DNA of 7,114 nucleotides from a bacterium CG2_30_54_10. GTDB lineage: Bacteria > Muiribacteriota > Ozemobacteria > Ozemobacterales > Ozemobacteraceae. The notes under the pieces are model-generated. The model saw only the letters and a program-made list of their open reading frames with translations, was not told the origin of the DNA and did not search any database. The stretch lies in NCBI GenBank assembly GCA_001872985.1, contig MNYA01000098.1, forward strand, positions 1 to 7,114, written 5' to 3'. Both the position numbers and the translations under genes were made by a program. This document shows, one piece after another, positions 1 through 6,327 of the stretch (its first letter is position 1; each line of letters opens with the position of its first letter).

Positions 1-225
1 GAAGCCACATACAAATTCGGAGAAGAAGAGCTGATTTGGACCGTCTGCACCCCAAGGCATGATGGTGACCAACTGCCCAAAAGGAAAAAAACAACCAGGG
101 AAAAAATCCTCAGCGGGGGAAATTTCCTTTCTGGGGGAGGGGCTGGAGTCAGCATCAGCAGGCAATCGCATCCAAAACAAAGTGTACAAACTGCCAGGTA
201 CGGATTTTGCGTGAATCGTAGGTGA
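1..225 (+). CDS. Possible 3' end of an upstream gene (weak)
   Basis: Frame 1 is open from the left edge to a TGA at 223-225, giving about 74 codons without a visible start. The first 25 or so codons look protein-like (YKFGEEELIW, then VCTPRHDGDQLP), but the rest is rich in Lys, Arg, Gly and Ser and uses AGG codons often. I recognise no family. The stretch is purine-rich and low in stop codons in more than one frame on the minus strand too, so openness alone is weak evidence. If real, the gene ends 36 bases before the lipoprotein start and the two could be co-transcribed. The stretch also holds a perfect 10-base palindrome, GGAAATTTCC, at 118-127, with no evident partner site. It may simply be non-coding leader. 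Confidence 0.2.
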   Translation, partial: EATYKFGEEELIWTVCTPRHDGDQLPKRKKTTREKILSGGNFLSGGGAGVSISRQSHPKQSVQTARYGFCVNRR

Positions 226-235
226 AAGTCATTAT
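207..235 (+). promoter_or_regulatory. Weak sigma-70-like promoter for the lipoprotein gene
   Basis: TTGCGT at 207-212 and CATTAT at 230-235 are separated by 17 bases, matching the -35 and -10 consensus at 3 and 4 of 6 positions. This would start transcription roughly 20 bases before the ATG at 262. The match is weak and the spacing is the main argument. The ribosome binding site GGGAGAGG at 247-254 is strong and separate from it. Confidence 0.25.
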
Positions 236-261
236 TTTGAACCCACGGGAGAGGCGAAGCT

Positions 262-1761
262 ATGATGGACACTATCAGAAGGTTGATCCTGTTGGCAAGC
301 GTGGTTTCAATGCCGTTCGTCATCGGCTGCTTCGGCGCCGGTTCTTCCAACCCGGTCGGCACGGCTCCCCTGGCCCAGGTCGATGGCTCCGTTGTTGCCC
401 AGGCCGACAACCCGGCAATCGCCGCGGCCAAATTTCTTTCAAACCCGACCTCGTCCAAAAAAAAGTATTCCTACTCAGAATCCCCATGTTCGGTGTCCCA
501 CGAATACAAATCAGAGTTGTCCAAGCGCCCCGGTTCCCTCCGCGTTCGTTTCTGTGCCAATTCCCAGGCTGAAAGCATTTTCCTTACTCTGGGTGATATG
601 AAGGTCAAAGCGTACTCCGGAAAGCCCTACAAAGTCTCTCTTGATCCCCGCGAAATCGACCTCAAGCAAGCGACTGCCCTCACCCAGGTACTAGGGGAGC
701 TCGCTCTTCCAACCGGGAATTATAAATACCTCGAGTTTGTAGTAAAATCAGGTCGGGTCGTAATTTCAGGCGAGTCCTTTCCTCTGACTATCCCTAGCAA
801 TCGGGTCCGGTTTCTTGGAAACTTCTCGATCAAAGACGGCTTTTCCACCGAATTGACCATCAAATTCCTTCACAAGCTGGTCCGGGTCAACGACAGAGAA
901 TATGAAAGGGACAATCGAGGGGAAGGGGATGGCCGCAACGGCGATGAGCGCAACGGCGATGACCACGATGGAAATGACCGCAGTCACCACGAGAAGGGCT
1001 TCAAATACGTCCTTCACCCCGTCGTGAAAATCTCCTCCACGCTGGTTCCCCTGGCGCCTCCAACTACCGTCACCGTGGGCGAAATCTCCGGGATCGTCCT
1101 AGACTATGTAAAGAAGACTCCAGTGAGCGGTTTGAATGTATCTATAAGCGGTAGTACAAGCCTTACCACCACCTCCGACGCAGCGGGCGCCTTCCAGTTC
1201 AAAGACCTTCTGGCCGGAATCTACACCCTGACTTTATCCAGTGCCGATTATCTCACAAAAACGGTTTCGGTCGAGGTTCTCGCCGGGCAGGTTGCTGTTG
1301 TAAATGCTGAGCTCAACCCGGCTGTGATCAGAAGTTCTGTCGGCAACACCGGCTGGTTCTCCCAATATTATCCGCTTGCCGATGCGCATGGCACTTATGG
1401 TGAAGTCGCCCTTGAAGCCCCTGTAACAATAGATTTCGTCAGCCTGGCTTTCATAAAAGCCGAGGTCTCTTTCGACAGCGAATACCACGGCGTCGGCGGC
1501 AGCCGCTTCAACACCTACCTGAGCTCGACGCAGCAGGTCACGATCATAACCAATCTCGGTGGCTGGTGGGTCGGAAACAATGCCCTCCTCGGAAGCCTCC
1601 TCGGTCAGTTCTACGCCACCAACCCCTTCACTCACAATACCGTTGATGTTACCGACTACGTCCGCACCAACCCCAGCGCTGCCTATTTCCTCGCCGCGAA
1701 AAACACGAACCCGGTCGATATCCGGTTGTCGAACATCCAGATGACCATCTCCTATCGATGA
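262..1761 (+). CDS. DUF4382-domain lipoprotein with carboxypeptidase-regulatory-like domain
   Basis: This is a predicted exported lipoprotein of 499 residues and unknown function. Residues 1-22 form a signal peptide (MMDTIRR, then a hydrophobic stretch) ending in a lipobox VIGC with the lipidated Cys at 23. Phe at +2 gives no Asp-type inner-membrane retention signal. Residues about 91-260 match the DUF4382 pattern: SLRVRF start, LGELALPTGNYKYLEFVV, ESFPLTIPSNRVRFLGNFSI and the closing YVLHPVVKI strand. A charged insert rich in Asp, Gly, Asn and Arg (about 211-246) interrupts the last hairpin. Residues about 272-352 resemble a carboxypeptidase-regulatory-like beta-sandwich (GEISGIVLD, SDAAGAFQFKDLLAGIYTLTL). 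Residues 356-499 form another probably beta-rich domain that I cannot name. GGGAGAGG seven bases before the ATG at 262 supports this start; a second ATG follows directly. The gene stands alone, convergent with mraY, and ends in its own terminator. A surface or periplasmic binding role is inference. Confidence 0.93.
   Translation: MMDTIRRLILLASVVSMPFVIGCFGAGSSNPVGTAPLAQVDGSVVAQADNPAIAAAKFLSNPTSSKKKYSYSESPCSVSHEYKSELSKRPGSLRVRFCANSQAESIFLTLGDMKVKAYSGKPYKVSLDPREIDLKQATALTQVLGELALPTGNYKYLEFVVKSGRVVISGESFPLTIPSNRVRFLGNFSIKDGFSTELTIKFLHKLVRVNDREYERDNRGEGDGRNGDERNGDDHDGNDRSHHEKGFKYVLHPVVKISSTLVPLAPPTTVTVGEISGIVLDYVKKTPVSGLNVSISGSTSLTTTSDAAGAFQFKDLLAGIYTLTLSSADYLTKTVSVEVLAGQVAVVNAELNPAVIRSSVGNTGWFSQYYPLADAHGTYGEVALEAPVTIDFVSLAFIKAEVSFDSEYHGVGGSRFNTYLSSTQQVTIITNLGGWWVGNNALLGSLLGQFYATNPFTHNTVDVTDYVRTNPSAAYFLAAKNTNPVDIRLSNIQMTISYR
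934..963 (+). repeat. Two-copy 15-base tandem repeat inside the lipoprotein gene
   Basis: CGCAACGGCGATGAG at 934-948 is followed directly by CGCAACGGCGATGAC at 949-963, differing only at the last base. They encode RNGDE and RNGDD within the charged insert of the DUF4382 domain. The unit is a multiple of three, so copy-number change would keep the frame. Confidence 0.9.
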
Positions 1762-1795
1762 GTTTTGATTCAAGACATCTCTCATCAATTGCATT

Positions 1796-1821
1796 CCCCG
1801 GCCATGGCGCCGGGGTTTTTT
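1796..1821 (+). terminator. Intrinsic terminator of the lipoprotein gene
   Basis: CCCCGGC (1796-1802) pairs perfectly with GCCGGGG (1809-1815) around a six-base loop, followed by six T residues at 1816-1821 and a further T-rich stretch. It lies 35 bases after the lipoprotein stop codon. On the minus strand the hairpin is not followed by a T-run, so it is not an obvious intrinsic terminator for mraY. Confidence 0.9.
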
Positions 1822-1853
1822 GTCTTTTCCTGACGCTTCCTGAGGTTACGACG

Positions 1854-2909
1854 CTACCTGACGATCAATCTCGCGGCGAAAATGGCCAAGCCCGCCAGCG
1901 CGAGAATCAGACTTACGATCCAGAAACGCGCTACAACCTTTTCTTCAGCCCATCCAGCTAACTCAAAGTGATGATGGATCGGGCTCATCAGAAAAATTCG
2001 CTTGCCATGAGAATATTTGAAGTAAGTCACCTGTATTATGACCGAAAGGGCTTCAGAAACGAAGAGCCCGCCGATTATCAGAAGAAACAATTCGGTTCTG
2101 GTGCAGACCGCCACCGCTGAGATCGCCCCTCCCAAAGCAAGGGAGCCCGTGTCTCCCATGAAAACCTCCGCCGGATGCGAGTTAAACCATAGAAAGCCCA
2201 GGCACCCGCCAAGCAAGGCCGCGCAAAAGATCGCCAGCTCGCCTGTTCCGGGGATAAACGCCACGCCCAGATGCCTGGAAAAAATTGAATTTCCGATTAC
2301 ATAAGCAATTACCATGAAGGGAATAATCGCAACAGACACTGTTCCCGCAGCCAGCCCATCAAGACCGTCGGTCAGATTTACCGCATTGGTGGCGCCCACA
2401 ATCACTACAACAAGAAAGGGAATATACATGAACTGTAGGTTGGCCGCCCCAAAAAAAGGGACATGAATAAAACCCGGCGGGAGAAACAAACTTCCTACCC
2501 CGTCGAGCACCGGCAGCTCCAGACGGTCATCAAAATAATACCGCAAGACTAATGCGGCAATCAAAGCAAAAGCCACTTGTCCAAAAAGTTTCTGCCGTGG
2601 TGTTAAACCCAGAGATCGGGCTTTGATCACCTTGGTTAAATCATCGAGAAGGCCAAGAAGCCCCATCCCGAGCGTGAGGAAAAGAGCGATAAAAACGTAA
2701 ACATTGAATTTCGTATAGGCTAGGGTCGTTATTACTATCGGTATCAGAAAGATAATTCCGCCCATGGTCGGAATACCGGCCTTCTTCTTGTGCTCCTGCA
2801 CACCTTCTTCACGGATGGTCTGGCCGATTTGCCTTCGGAGCAGGTTGTCGATCACCCTGGGGCCGATTGCTACCGCGAGCACGAATGATGTTACGACCGA
2901 GAAAATCAC
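1854..2909 (-). CDS. mraY: Phospho-N-acetylmuramoyl-pentapeptide-transferase MraY
   Basis: MraY is the integral membrane enzyme that moves phospho-MurNAc-pentapeptide from UDP onto undecaprenyl phosphate, making lipid I. The protein is strongly hydrophobic with many membrane segments and carries the family motifs in order, numbered from the GTG at 2909: HKKKAGIPTMGG (40-51), the paired aspartates LLDD (87-90), NAVNLTDGLDGLA (175-187), NSHPAEVFMGDTGSLALGG (243-261, catalytic-region Asp 253) and SPIHHHFE (309-316). The GTG start gives 351 residues but has no Shine-Dalgarno. It also cuts off a stretch (LSIR before the first membrane segment) that aligns with the conserved TFR region of longer MraY proteins such as E. 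coli (360 residues). A start at 2945 would give 363 residues. It follows murF and is the last gene of the cluster; its stop is 92 bases from the stop of the convergent lipoprotein gene. Confidence 0.97.
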   Translation of the reverse strand: MIFSVVTSFVLAVAIGPRVIDNLLRRQIGQTIREEGVQEHKKKAGIPTMGGIIFLIPIVITTLAYTKFNVYVFIALFLTLGMGLLGLLDDLTKVIKARSLGLTPRQKLFGQVAFALIAALVLRYYFDDRLELPVLDGVGSLFLPPGFIHVPFFGAANLQFMYIPFLVVVIVGATNAVNLTDGLDGLAAGTVSVAIIPFMVIAYVIGNSIFSRHLGVAFIPGTGELAIFCAALLGGCLGFLWFNSHPAEVFMGDTGSLALGGAISAVAVCTRTELFLLIIGGLFVSEALSVIIQVTYFKYSHGKRIFLMSPIHHHFELAGWAEEKVVARFWIVSLILALAGLAIFAARLIVR

Positions 2910-2952
2910 GCGAATCGAAAGGGCTGGGAAAATCGAGCTGAACGTAGTTGTA

Positions 2953-2959
2953 TCCTCCC
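2953..2959 (-). promoter_or_regulatory. Ribosome binding site pointing to an upstream mraY start
   Basis: The minus strand reads GGGAGGA here, a near-perfect Shine-Dalgarno sequence, just after the murF stop (2972-2974). Measured from its GGAGG core, eight bases separate it from an in-frame ACG at 2945-2943. The nearest in-frame standard start, GTG at 2909, is about 44 bases away, too far for this site. It therefore argues that mraY translation begins near 2945. Confidence 0.75.
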
Positions 2960-2971
2960 TGGGAATCGTCC

Positions 2972-4387
2972 TCAGTGCAGGTCGCAGGGCAATGATGGCC
3001 AGACCACACGGGTTATGGATTCGAAATGCATTCCACGGCTGGCTTTCAAAAGGATTGTGGTTTTTTCCTTCAGAAGCGTCTCGATCAGGCCGATTGCCTC
3101 ACCAGAGGTAGGGAAAAAATGAACCACCTCGGCGTGCATTCCTTGGCTTTTCGCCCCATCGGCGATGAGCCTGGCCTGCTCTCCGACAGCAACAAGAACA
3201 TCAATACCAGCCTTGGCGACCGCTGAACCCACCTGAGCGTGGAAGCGCGGGGAATCTTCGCCCAGTTCACGCATCTCGCCCAGAACAGCGACCCTTTTGC
3301 CGGGGCAGATTCTGAGGAAATCAACAGCTTGAAGCATTGACGCCGGGTTGGCGTTGTAGCAATCAAGGATCACGCGAACCCCATCGACCAGATGAGATTC
3401 CATTCGCGCTCCAACTGGAGGAAAACTTGCGAGACGTTCCGCCCCCGCCGCGAGCGGGTGGCCCTGCGAAACAAAGACTGCAAGCGCCGCAAGAGCATTC
3501 ATTGCGTTGTGCTTTCCGAGAAGGGGAAGGTCAACCTTGGCTTTTTCGCTTCCCCAGATGGCGTTGAATCTGACTCCGTCAGCAAGCATAAGGAGATCGC
3601 ATCCGCGCATTTCGCAGTTGGCGCCGAAGCCGAACGTGACCAGGCGAGCCGGGCAGGTTTTCTTGAAAAGAGGCAGAAATTCGGAATCGCCATCAACGAC
3701 GCCAAAGGCATCCGGGGGAAGTCCTGAAAGGATTTCGGACTTGGCCAGGGCGATGTTTTCAAGGCTTCCGAGAATGCCGATGTGGGCGGGCCCGACGTTG
3801 GTTATCACGGCAGTCTGGGGCTTTGAGATTTCCGCAAGAAAGCGGATCTCGCCGGGGTGGTTCATTCCCATCTCGACGATCGCAACCTTGGTCTTGAGAG
3901 GTATCCGGACGAGATTCAAAGGCAGTCCGATGTGATTGTTGAGGTTGCCCGAGGTTGCCCATGTATCGGATTTTTCCGAGAAGATATGTCTCAACATCTC
4001 CTTGGTCGTGGTTTTTCCGTTGCTTCCGGTAACCCCCAGAAACAAGCCTTTGTGCCTGGATCTCTGAAAACGCGCCAGATCCTGCAAGGCGCGGAGCGGG
4101 TCTTCGACCAGTATGCAGGCGGTTTGCCGCGAGGCAACAGCTCCGGGAGGGAAGCGAGAGGCGAGAATCGCCGGGATTCGCTTCGCCAACGCCTGGGGAA
4201 TATAATCATGGCCGTCGAAACGGTCTCCTTTTATCGCAACGAACGCATCACCATCTGAAATGGTTCGCGTGTCGATTGAAAACCCGCGTATCTCGGACCG
4301 TGGGGCATTTAGCACGCTTCCGGCGCAGAGGCCGGCAATTTCGTCGATTCTCCAGTCAGACATGAGCACCGCCTGGTTATTATCCAT
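2972..4387 (-). CDS. murF: UDP-N-acetylmuramoyl-tripeptide--D-alanyl-D-alanine ligase MurF
   Basis: MurF is the cytoplasmic ATP-dependent ligase that adds D-Ala-D-Ala to UDP-MurNAc-tripeptide, completing the pentapeptide that MraY uses. All three Mur-ligase domains are present in 471 residues, a usual length. The N-terminal substrate domain includes FSIDTRTISDGDAFVAIKGDRFDGHDY cut around 36-62. The ATPase domain has the P-loop GVTGSNGKTTTKE (118-130, Lys125), SGNLNNHIGLP (146-155), EMGMNHPGE (172-180) and ITNVGPAHI (195-203), then GKHNAMNALAALA (291-303). The C-terminal domain has DCYNANPASM (342-351), VLGEMRELGE (368-377) and LLKASRGMHFE (446-456). The ATG at 4387 has a modest GGGAAG upstream. 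A second in-frame ATG at residue 9 (4363) has AGGCGG five bases before it and begins MSDWRID, so a 463-residue form is also possible. murF lies between murE and mraY. Confidence 0.97.
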   Translation of the reverse strand: MDNNQAVLMSDWRIDEIAGLCAGSVLNAPRSEIRGFSIDTRTISDGDAFVAIKGDRFDGHDYIPQALAKRIPAILASRFPPGAVASRQTACILVEDPLRALQDLARFQRSRHKGLFLGVTGSNGKTTTKEMLRHIFSEKSDTWATSGNLNNHIGLPLNLVRIPLKTKVAIVEMGMNHPGEIRFLAEISKPQTAVITNVGPAHIGILGSLENIALAKSEILSGLPPDAFGVVDGDSEFLPLFKKTCPARLVTFGFGANCEMRGCDLLMLADGVRFNAIWGSEKAKVDLPLLGKHNAMNALAALAVFVSQGHPLAAGAERLASFPPVGARMESHLVDGVRVILDCYNANPASMLQAVDFLRICPGKRVAVLGEMRELGEDSPRFHAQVGSAVAKAGIDVLVAVGEQARLIADGAKSQGMHAEVVHFFPTSGEAIGLIETLLKEKTTILLKASRGMHFESITRVVWPSLPCDLH

Positions 4388-4418
4388 AAATTAGGTTCTT
4401 CCCTTGGGTGTATTTAGG

Positions 4419-4447
4419 TATCTACTCAATAATCCGGGGTAACTCAA
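4419..4447 (-). promoter_or_regulatory. Possible internal promoter for murF-mraY
   Basis: On the minus strand TTGAGT (4447-4442) is followed after 17 bases by TAGATA (4424-4419). The -35 matches at 4 of 6 positions and the -10 at about 3 of 6. It would start transcription some 25 bases before the murF ATG. It is proposed mainly because a 263-base gap splits the cluster here; the hexamers are weak. Confidence 0.22.
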
Positions 4448-4462
4448 TGATTCCTGGCGCAA

Positions 4463-4527
4463 GAGATTTCTCCATTCGGTCGAAATGACAGCATCGTTTG
4501 TCATTCCGAATGAATGTTAGGAATCTC
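4463..4527. repeat. Palindromic intergenic repeat element
   Basis: The left arm 4463-4490 begins GAGATTTCTCCATTCGG and ends AATGACA. The right arm 4499-4527 begins TGTCATTCCGAATG and ends AATCTC. The arms are imperfect inverted copies of about 28 bases around an eight-base loop, with a few mismatches and one single-base offset. The termini GAGATT and TGTCATT, with the central TTCG motif, resemble a class of short palindromic repeats I know from intergenic DNA of many bacteria, whose translation gives peptides like CHFDR-EKSL in false ORFs. That pattern occurs here on the minus strand. No T-run follows either arm, so it is not an intrinsic terminator. The rest of the 4388-4650 gap shows only the weak promoter noted separately. 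Confidence 0.75.
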
Positions 4528-4650
4528 GCTTTATGTTGAGAATCAGCTAATGCCCCTTCTTTTTGAGCGGATACGTATTTAGTGTAGTGCTGGTAATCTT
4601 GCTGTAATCTCCGGGATCGCCGTGGCAAAATTTCTTTCCGTGAGTTTGCT

Positions 4651-6150
4651 TCAATGGCTACCGTTTTCACCGTTTTCACCCTTCAGGAACTCCCGAGCCA
4701 CTTTCCGGTCGTCGAATGGGATCGTTCGATCCGCGAACGTCTGCCCGGGCTCGTGCCCTTTTCCAGCAATCAACACGAGGTCGCCAGGCTTTGCCATTGA
4801 AATCGCCATTCCGATGGCCTTTCGTCTGTCTTCTTCGACGAAAACTTCGCCTTTCTTGTCAGAAGCGAGTTCGGCCATTCCGCGGGAGATCTCTGAAATG
4901 ATGTCCAGAGGTTTTTCCTTTCGGGGGTTGTCGGAAGTGACCACCGTTACATCGGAAAGGGTTGCGGACAAGCGACCCATGATTGGCCTTTTCTCATGGG
5001 AGCGGTTTCCTCCACAGCCGAAAACGGTGATCAGACGGCCTTTTACAAGTGGTCTTGCAGCTTTCAGGACATTTTCCAGGGCAGCGGGAGAATGGGCATA
5101 ATCGACAATCACCGTAAGCTTTCGTTCATTCGGGACGGTCTCAAACCTGCCCGGAACAGTCTTGATGTCGGAAATACCTTCAGCTATTTGGTCCCATGAG
5201 GCGCCCACGCTACGGCAAAGCGCGGCGGCCATCAGAGCGTTGCAAATGTTGAAGCCGCCGATCAGTGATATCTTGGCCGGAATGCGGGTTCCCTCGGCCA
5301 CAATCTCGAACTCGGCGCCCGCAAAATCCGGAACGATTTTTTCCGCATGGATATCCGCGGCAGGATCGGAAAGGCTGAGCGTTCGAATCGTCGCTCCGGC
5401 CTCCTTGCCATCGATCACGAGCCTGCGGCCAAAATCATCGTCGATCGAGATGATCGCGGTTTTATCTCTCGGCAGCAGGTCAACGAACAGGCGGCGCTTG
5501 GCTTGAAAGTAGTCTTCCATGGTTGGATGGAACTCCGAGTGCTCGAAAGAGAGGTTGGAGAAACCTGCGGCAGCGAAGGAAAGATCCTCGACGCGCCATG
5601 TCTTCAGTGCGTGGGAGCTGACTTCCATGATCCCGGCTTTCATACCGCTTTCGAGAGCTTGGGAGATAAGGGAAACCAGCTCAAGGCTTTCCGGAGTTGT
5701 GTTCTTGGCAGGGATGCGGGTTTCCCCCAGATCGTTTTCAATCGTCCCGAAACGGAAAGCCTTGCCAAATTGACGTTTCAGGATCGACTGAGCCAGGTAG
5801 GTGGTGGTGGTCTTGCCTTTGGTGCCGGTGATTCCGATCAGAACCACCTGTGAACTGGGATTGCCGTAAAACACTTTGGCAATCCGGGACAAGGCTCTTC
5901 GGGAATCCAGAACCTGCATGACCGGAACAGACAGTTCCCCGAGGCCGGATTCTTCGGTCACCACAGCGACTGCGCCGCGGGAGACCGCATCCTTGATGAA
6001 GCTTCCGCCATCTACTGAGTTTCCGGGAATCGCCACGAAGAGAGAACCCGGACGGGCTTTGCGCGAATCGAACACAACCGAGTCGATCGCGAGATCCAGG
6101 TTTCCACGGGTTTCGATCGGATCGATAGAAGAAAGCTGACGTAAAAGCAT
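4651..6150 (-). CDS. murE: UDP-N-acetylmuramoyl-tripeptide synthetase MurE, probably mDAP-adding
   Basis: MurE is the cytoplasmic ATP-dependent ligase that adds the third stem residue to UDP-MurNAc-L-Ala-D-Glu. Length (499) and layout are typical. The N-terminal domain has VFDSRKARPGSLFVA (26-40). The P-loop is GITGTKGKTTTTY (106-118, Lys113), followed by NTTPESLEL (150-158), MEVSSHAL (175-182) and MEDYFQAKRRLF (211-222), where Lys218 is the likely carbamoylated lysine. Then come GGFNICNAL (298-306), VPGRFE (332-337), VDYAHSPAALENVL (349-362), DNPR (407-410) and GKGHE (463-467). DNPR is the signature of diaminopimelate-adding enzymes, whereas lysine-adding ones lack the Arg, so meso-DAP is inferred. 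Two usually conserved motifs deviate (residues 199-209 and Asn382). The ATG at 6150 has only a weak GAGAAG upstream. The C-terminus KGENGENGSH comes from a 9-base duplication. Confidence 0.97.
   Translation of the reverse strand: MLLRQLSSIDPIETRGNLDLAIDSVVFDSRKARPGSLFVAIPGNSVDGGSFIKDAVSRGAVAVVTEESGLGELSVPVMQVLDSRRALSRIAKVFYGNPSSQVVLIGITGTKGKTTTTYLAQSILKRQFGKAFRFGTIENDLGETRIPAKNTTPESLELVSLISQALESGMKAGIMEVSSHALKTWRVEDLSFAAAGFSNLSFEHSEFHPTMEDYFQAKRRLFVDLLPRDKTAIISIDDDFGRRLVIDGKEAGATIRTLSLSDPAADIHAEKIVPDFAGAEFEIVAEGTRIPAKISLIGGFNICNALMAAALCRSVGASWDQIAEGISDIKTVPGRFETVPNERKLTVIVDYAHSPAALENVLKAARPLVKGRLITVFGCGGNRSHEKRPIMGRLSATLSDVTVVTSDNPRKEKPLDIISEISRGMAELASDKKGEVFVEEDRRKAIGMAISMAKPGDLVLIAGKGHEPGQTFADRTIPFDDRKVAREFLKGENGENGSH
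4660..4680. repeat. 9-base tandem duplication at the murE 3' end
   Basis: ACCGTTTTC occurs twice in a row (4660-4668 and 4669-4677), followed by ACC of a third copy. On the coding strand it encodes the C-terminal GENGENG of MurE, just before the stop. It lies beyond the conserved ligase fold, so length change there should be harmless. Confidence 0.85.
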
Positions 6151-6153
6151 ATT

Positions 6154-6264
6154 TCAGTATCTTCTCAGGAAAGGGAAGCATGCGCCACCCTTCGCCCCGC
6201 GAAGTAAATTCGCGAGGCTCATCCCCTGCGGTCGGGCGCGTTCAGCCCTCCGGTTTGCTCTCAT
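6154..6264 (-). CDS. 36-codon mini-ORF ending just before murE (doubtful)
   Basis: An ATG at 6264-6262, with GGGGG four bases upstream, opens a frame of 36 codons (begins MRANRRAERARPQGM) that stops at TGA 6156-6154, three bases before the murE ATG. The peptide is rich in Arg and Ala, matches no family I know, and its middle is encoded by the hairpin at 6194-6218. The abutting stop and start would allow translational coupling to murE, whose own ribosome binding site is weak. It may equally be chance in a repeat-derived sequence. Confidence 0.15.
   Translation of the reverse strand: MRANRRAERARPQGMSLANLLRGAKGGACFPFLRRY
6182..6239 (-). other. Nested inverted repeats, candidate structured RNA or REP-like element
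   Basis: In the minus-strand transcript GCCUCGCGAA (6218-6209) pairs with UUCGCGGGGC (6203-6194) across a five-base loop, ten pairs including one U-G. An outer GCGCC (6239-6235) can pair with GGCGC (6186-6182). The inner stem is fully paired only in the minus-strand RNA; on the plus strand the corresponding position is a C-A mismatch. No T-run follows, so it is not an intrinsic terminator. It sits in the ftsI-murE gap and could be an mRNA-stability or regulatory hairpin, or a palindromic repeat. Confidence 0.5.
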
Positions 6265-6327
6265 ACTTCCCCCGAATTATTGAGATGATACAACAAATTG
6301 ACTGCTGACTTCCCACTGCTGGATGCT

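Noticed and set aside
118..127. Perfect palindrome GGAAATTTCC as an operator
   Set aside because: A single 10-base palindrome, about 80 bases before the weak promoter and without a second copy, is too little to call a site.
1234..1794. 186-residue open frame on the minus strand
   Set aside because: It lies antisense to the lipoprotein C-terminus, has no recognisable family and overlaps the gap before the terminator. The plus-strand gene has a lipobox, domains and a ribosome binding site.
1796..1815. Hairpin as a bidirectional terminator for mraY
   Set aside because: In the minus direction the stem is followed by AATGCAATTG, which has no T-run.
2809..3009. Possible frameshift joining another frame to mraY
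   Set aside because: The alternative frame (GGYNYVQLDFPSPF) has no MraY resemblance, while the continuous frame upstream of the GTG does. The issue is the start codon, not a frameshift.
4422..4679. 85-codon minus-strand frame bridging the murE end and the gap
   Set aside because: It overlaps murE out of frame and its second half is the palindromic repeat read through, giving the CHFDR-EKSL-type peptide often seen in false ORFs.
3026..6139. Several plus-strand open frames across murF and murE
   Set aside because: All are antisense to strongly conserved Mur ligase genes and show no family features.
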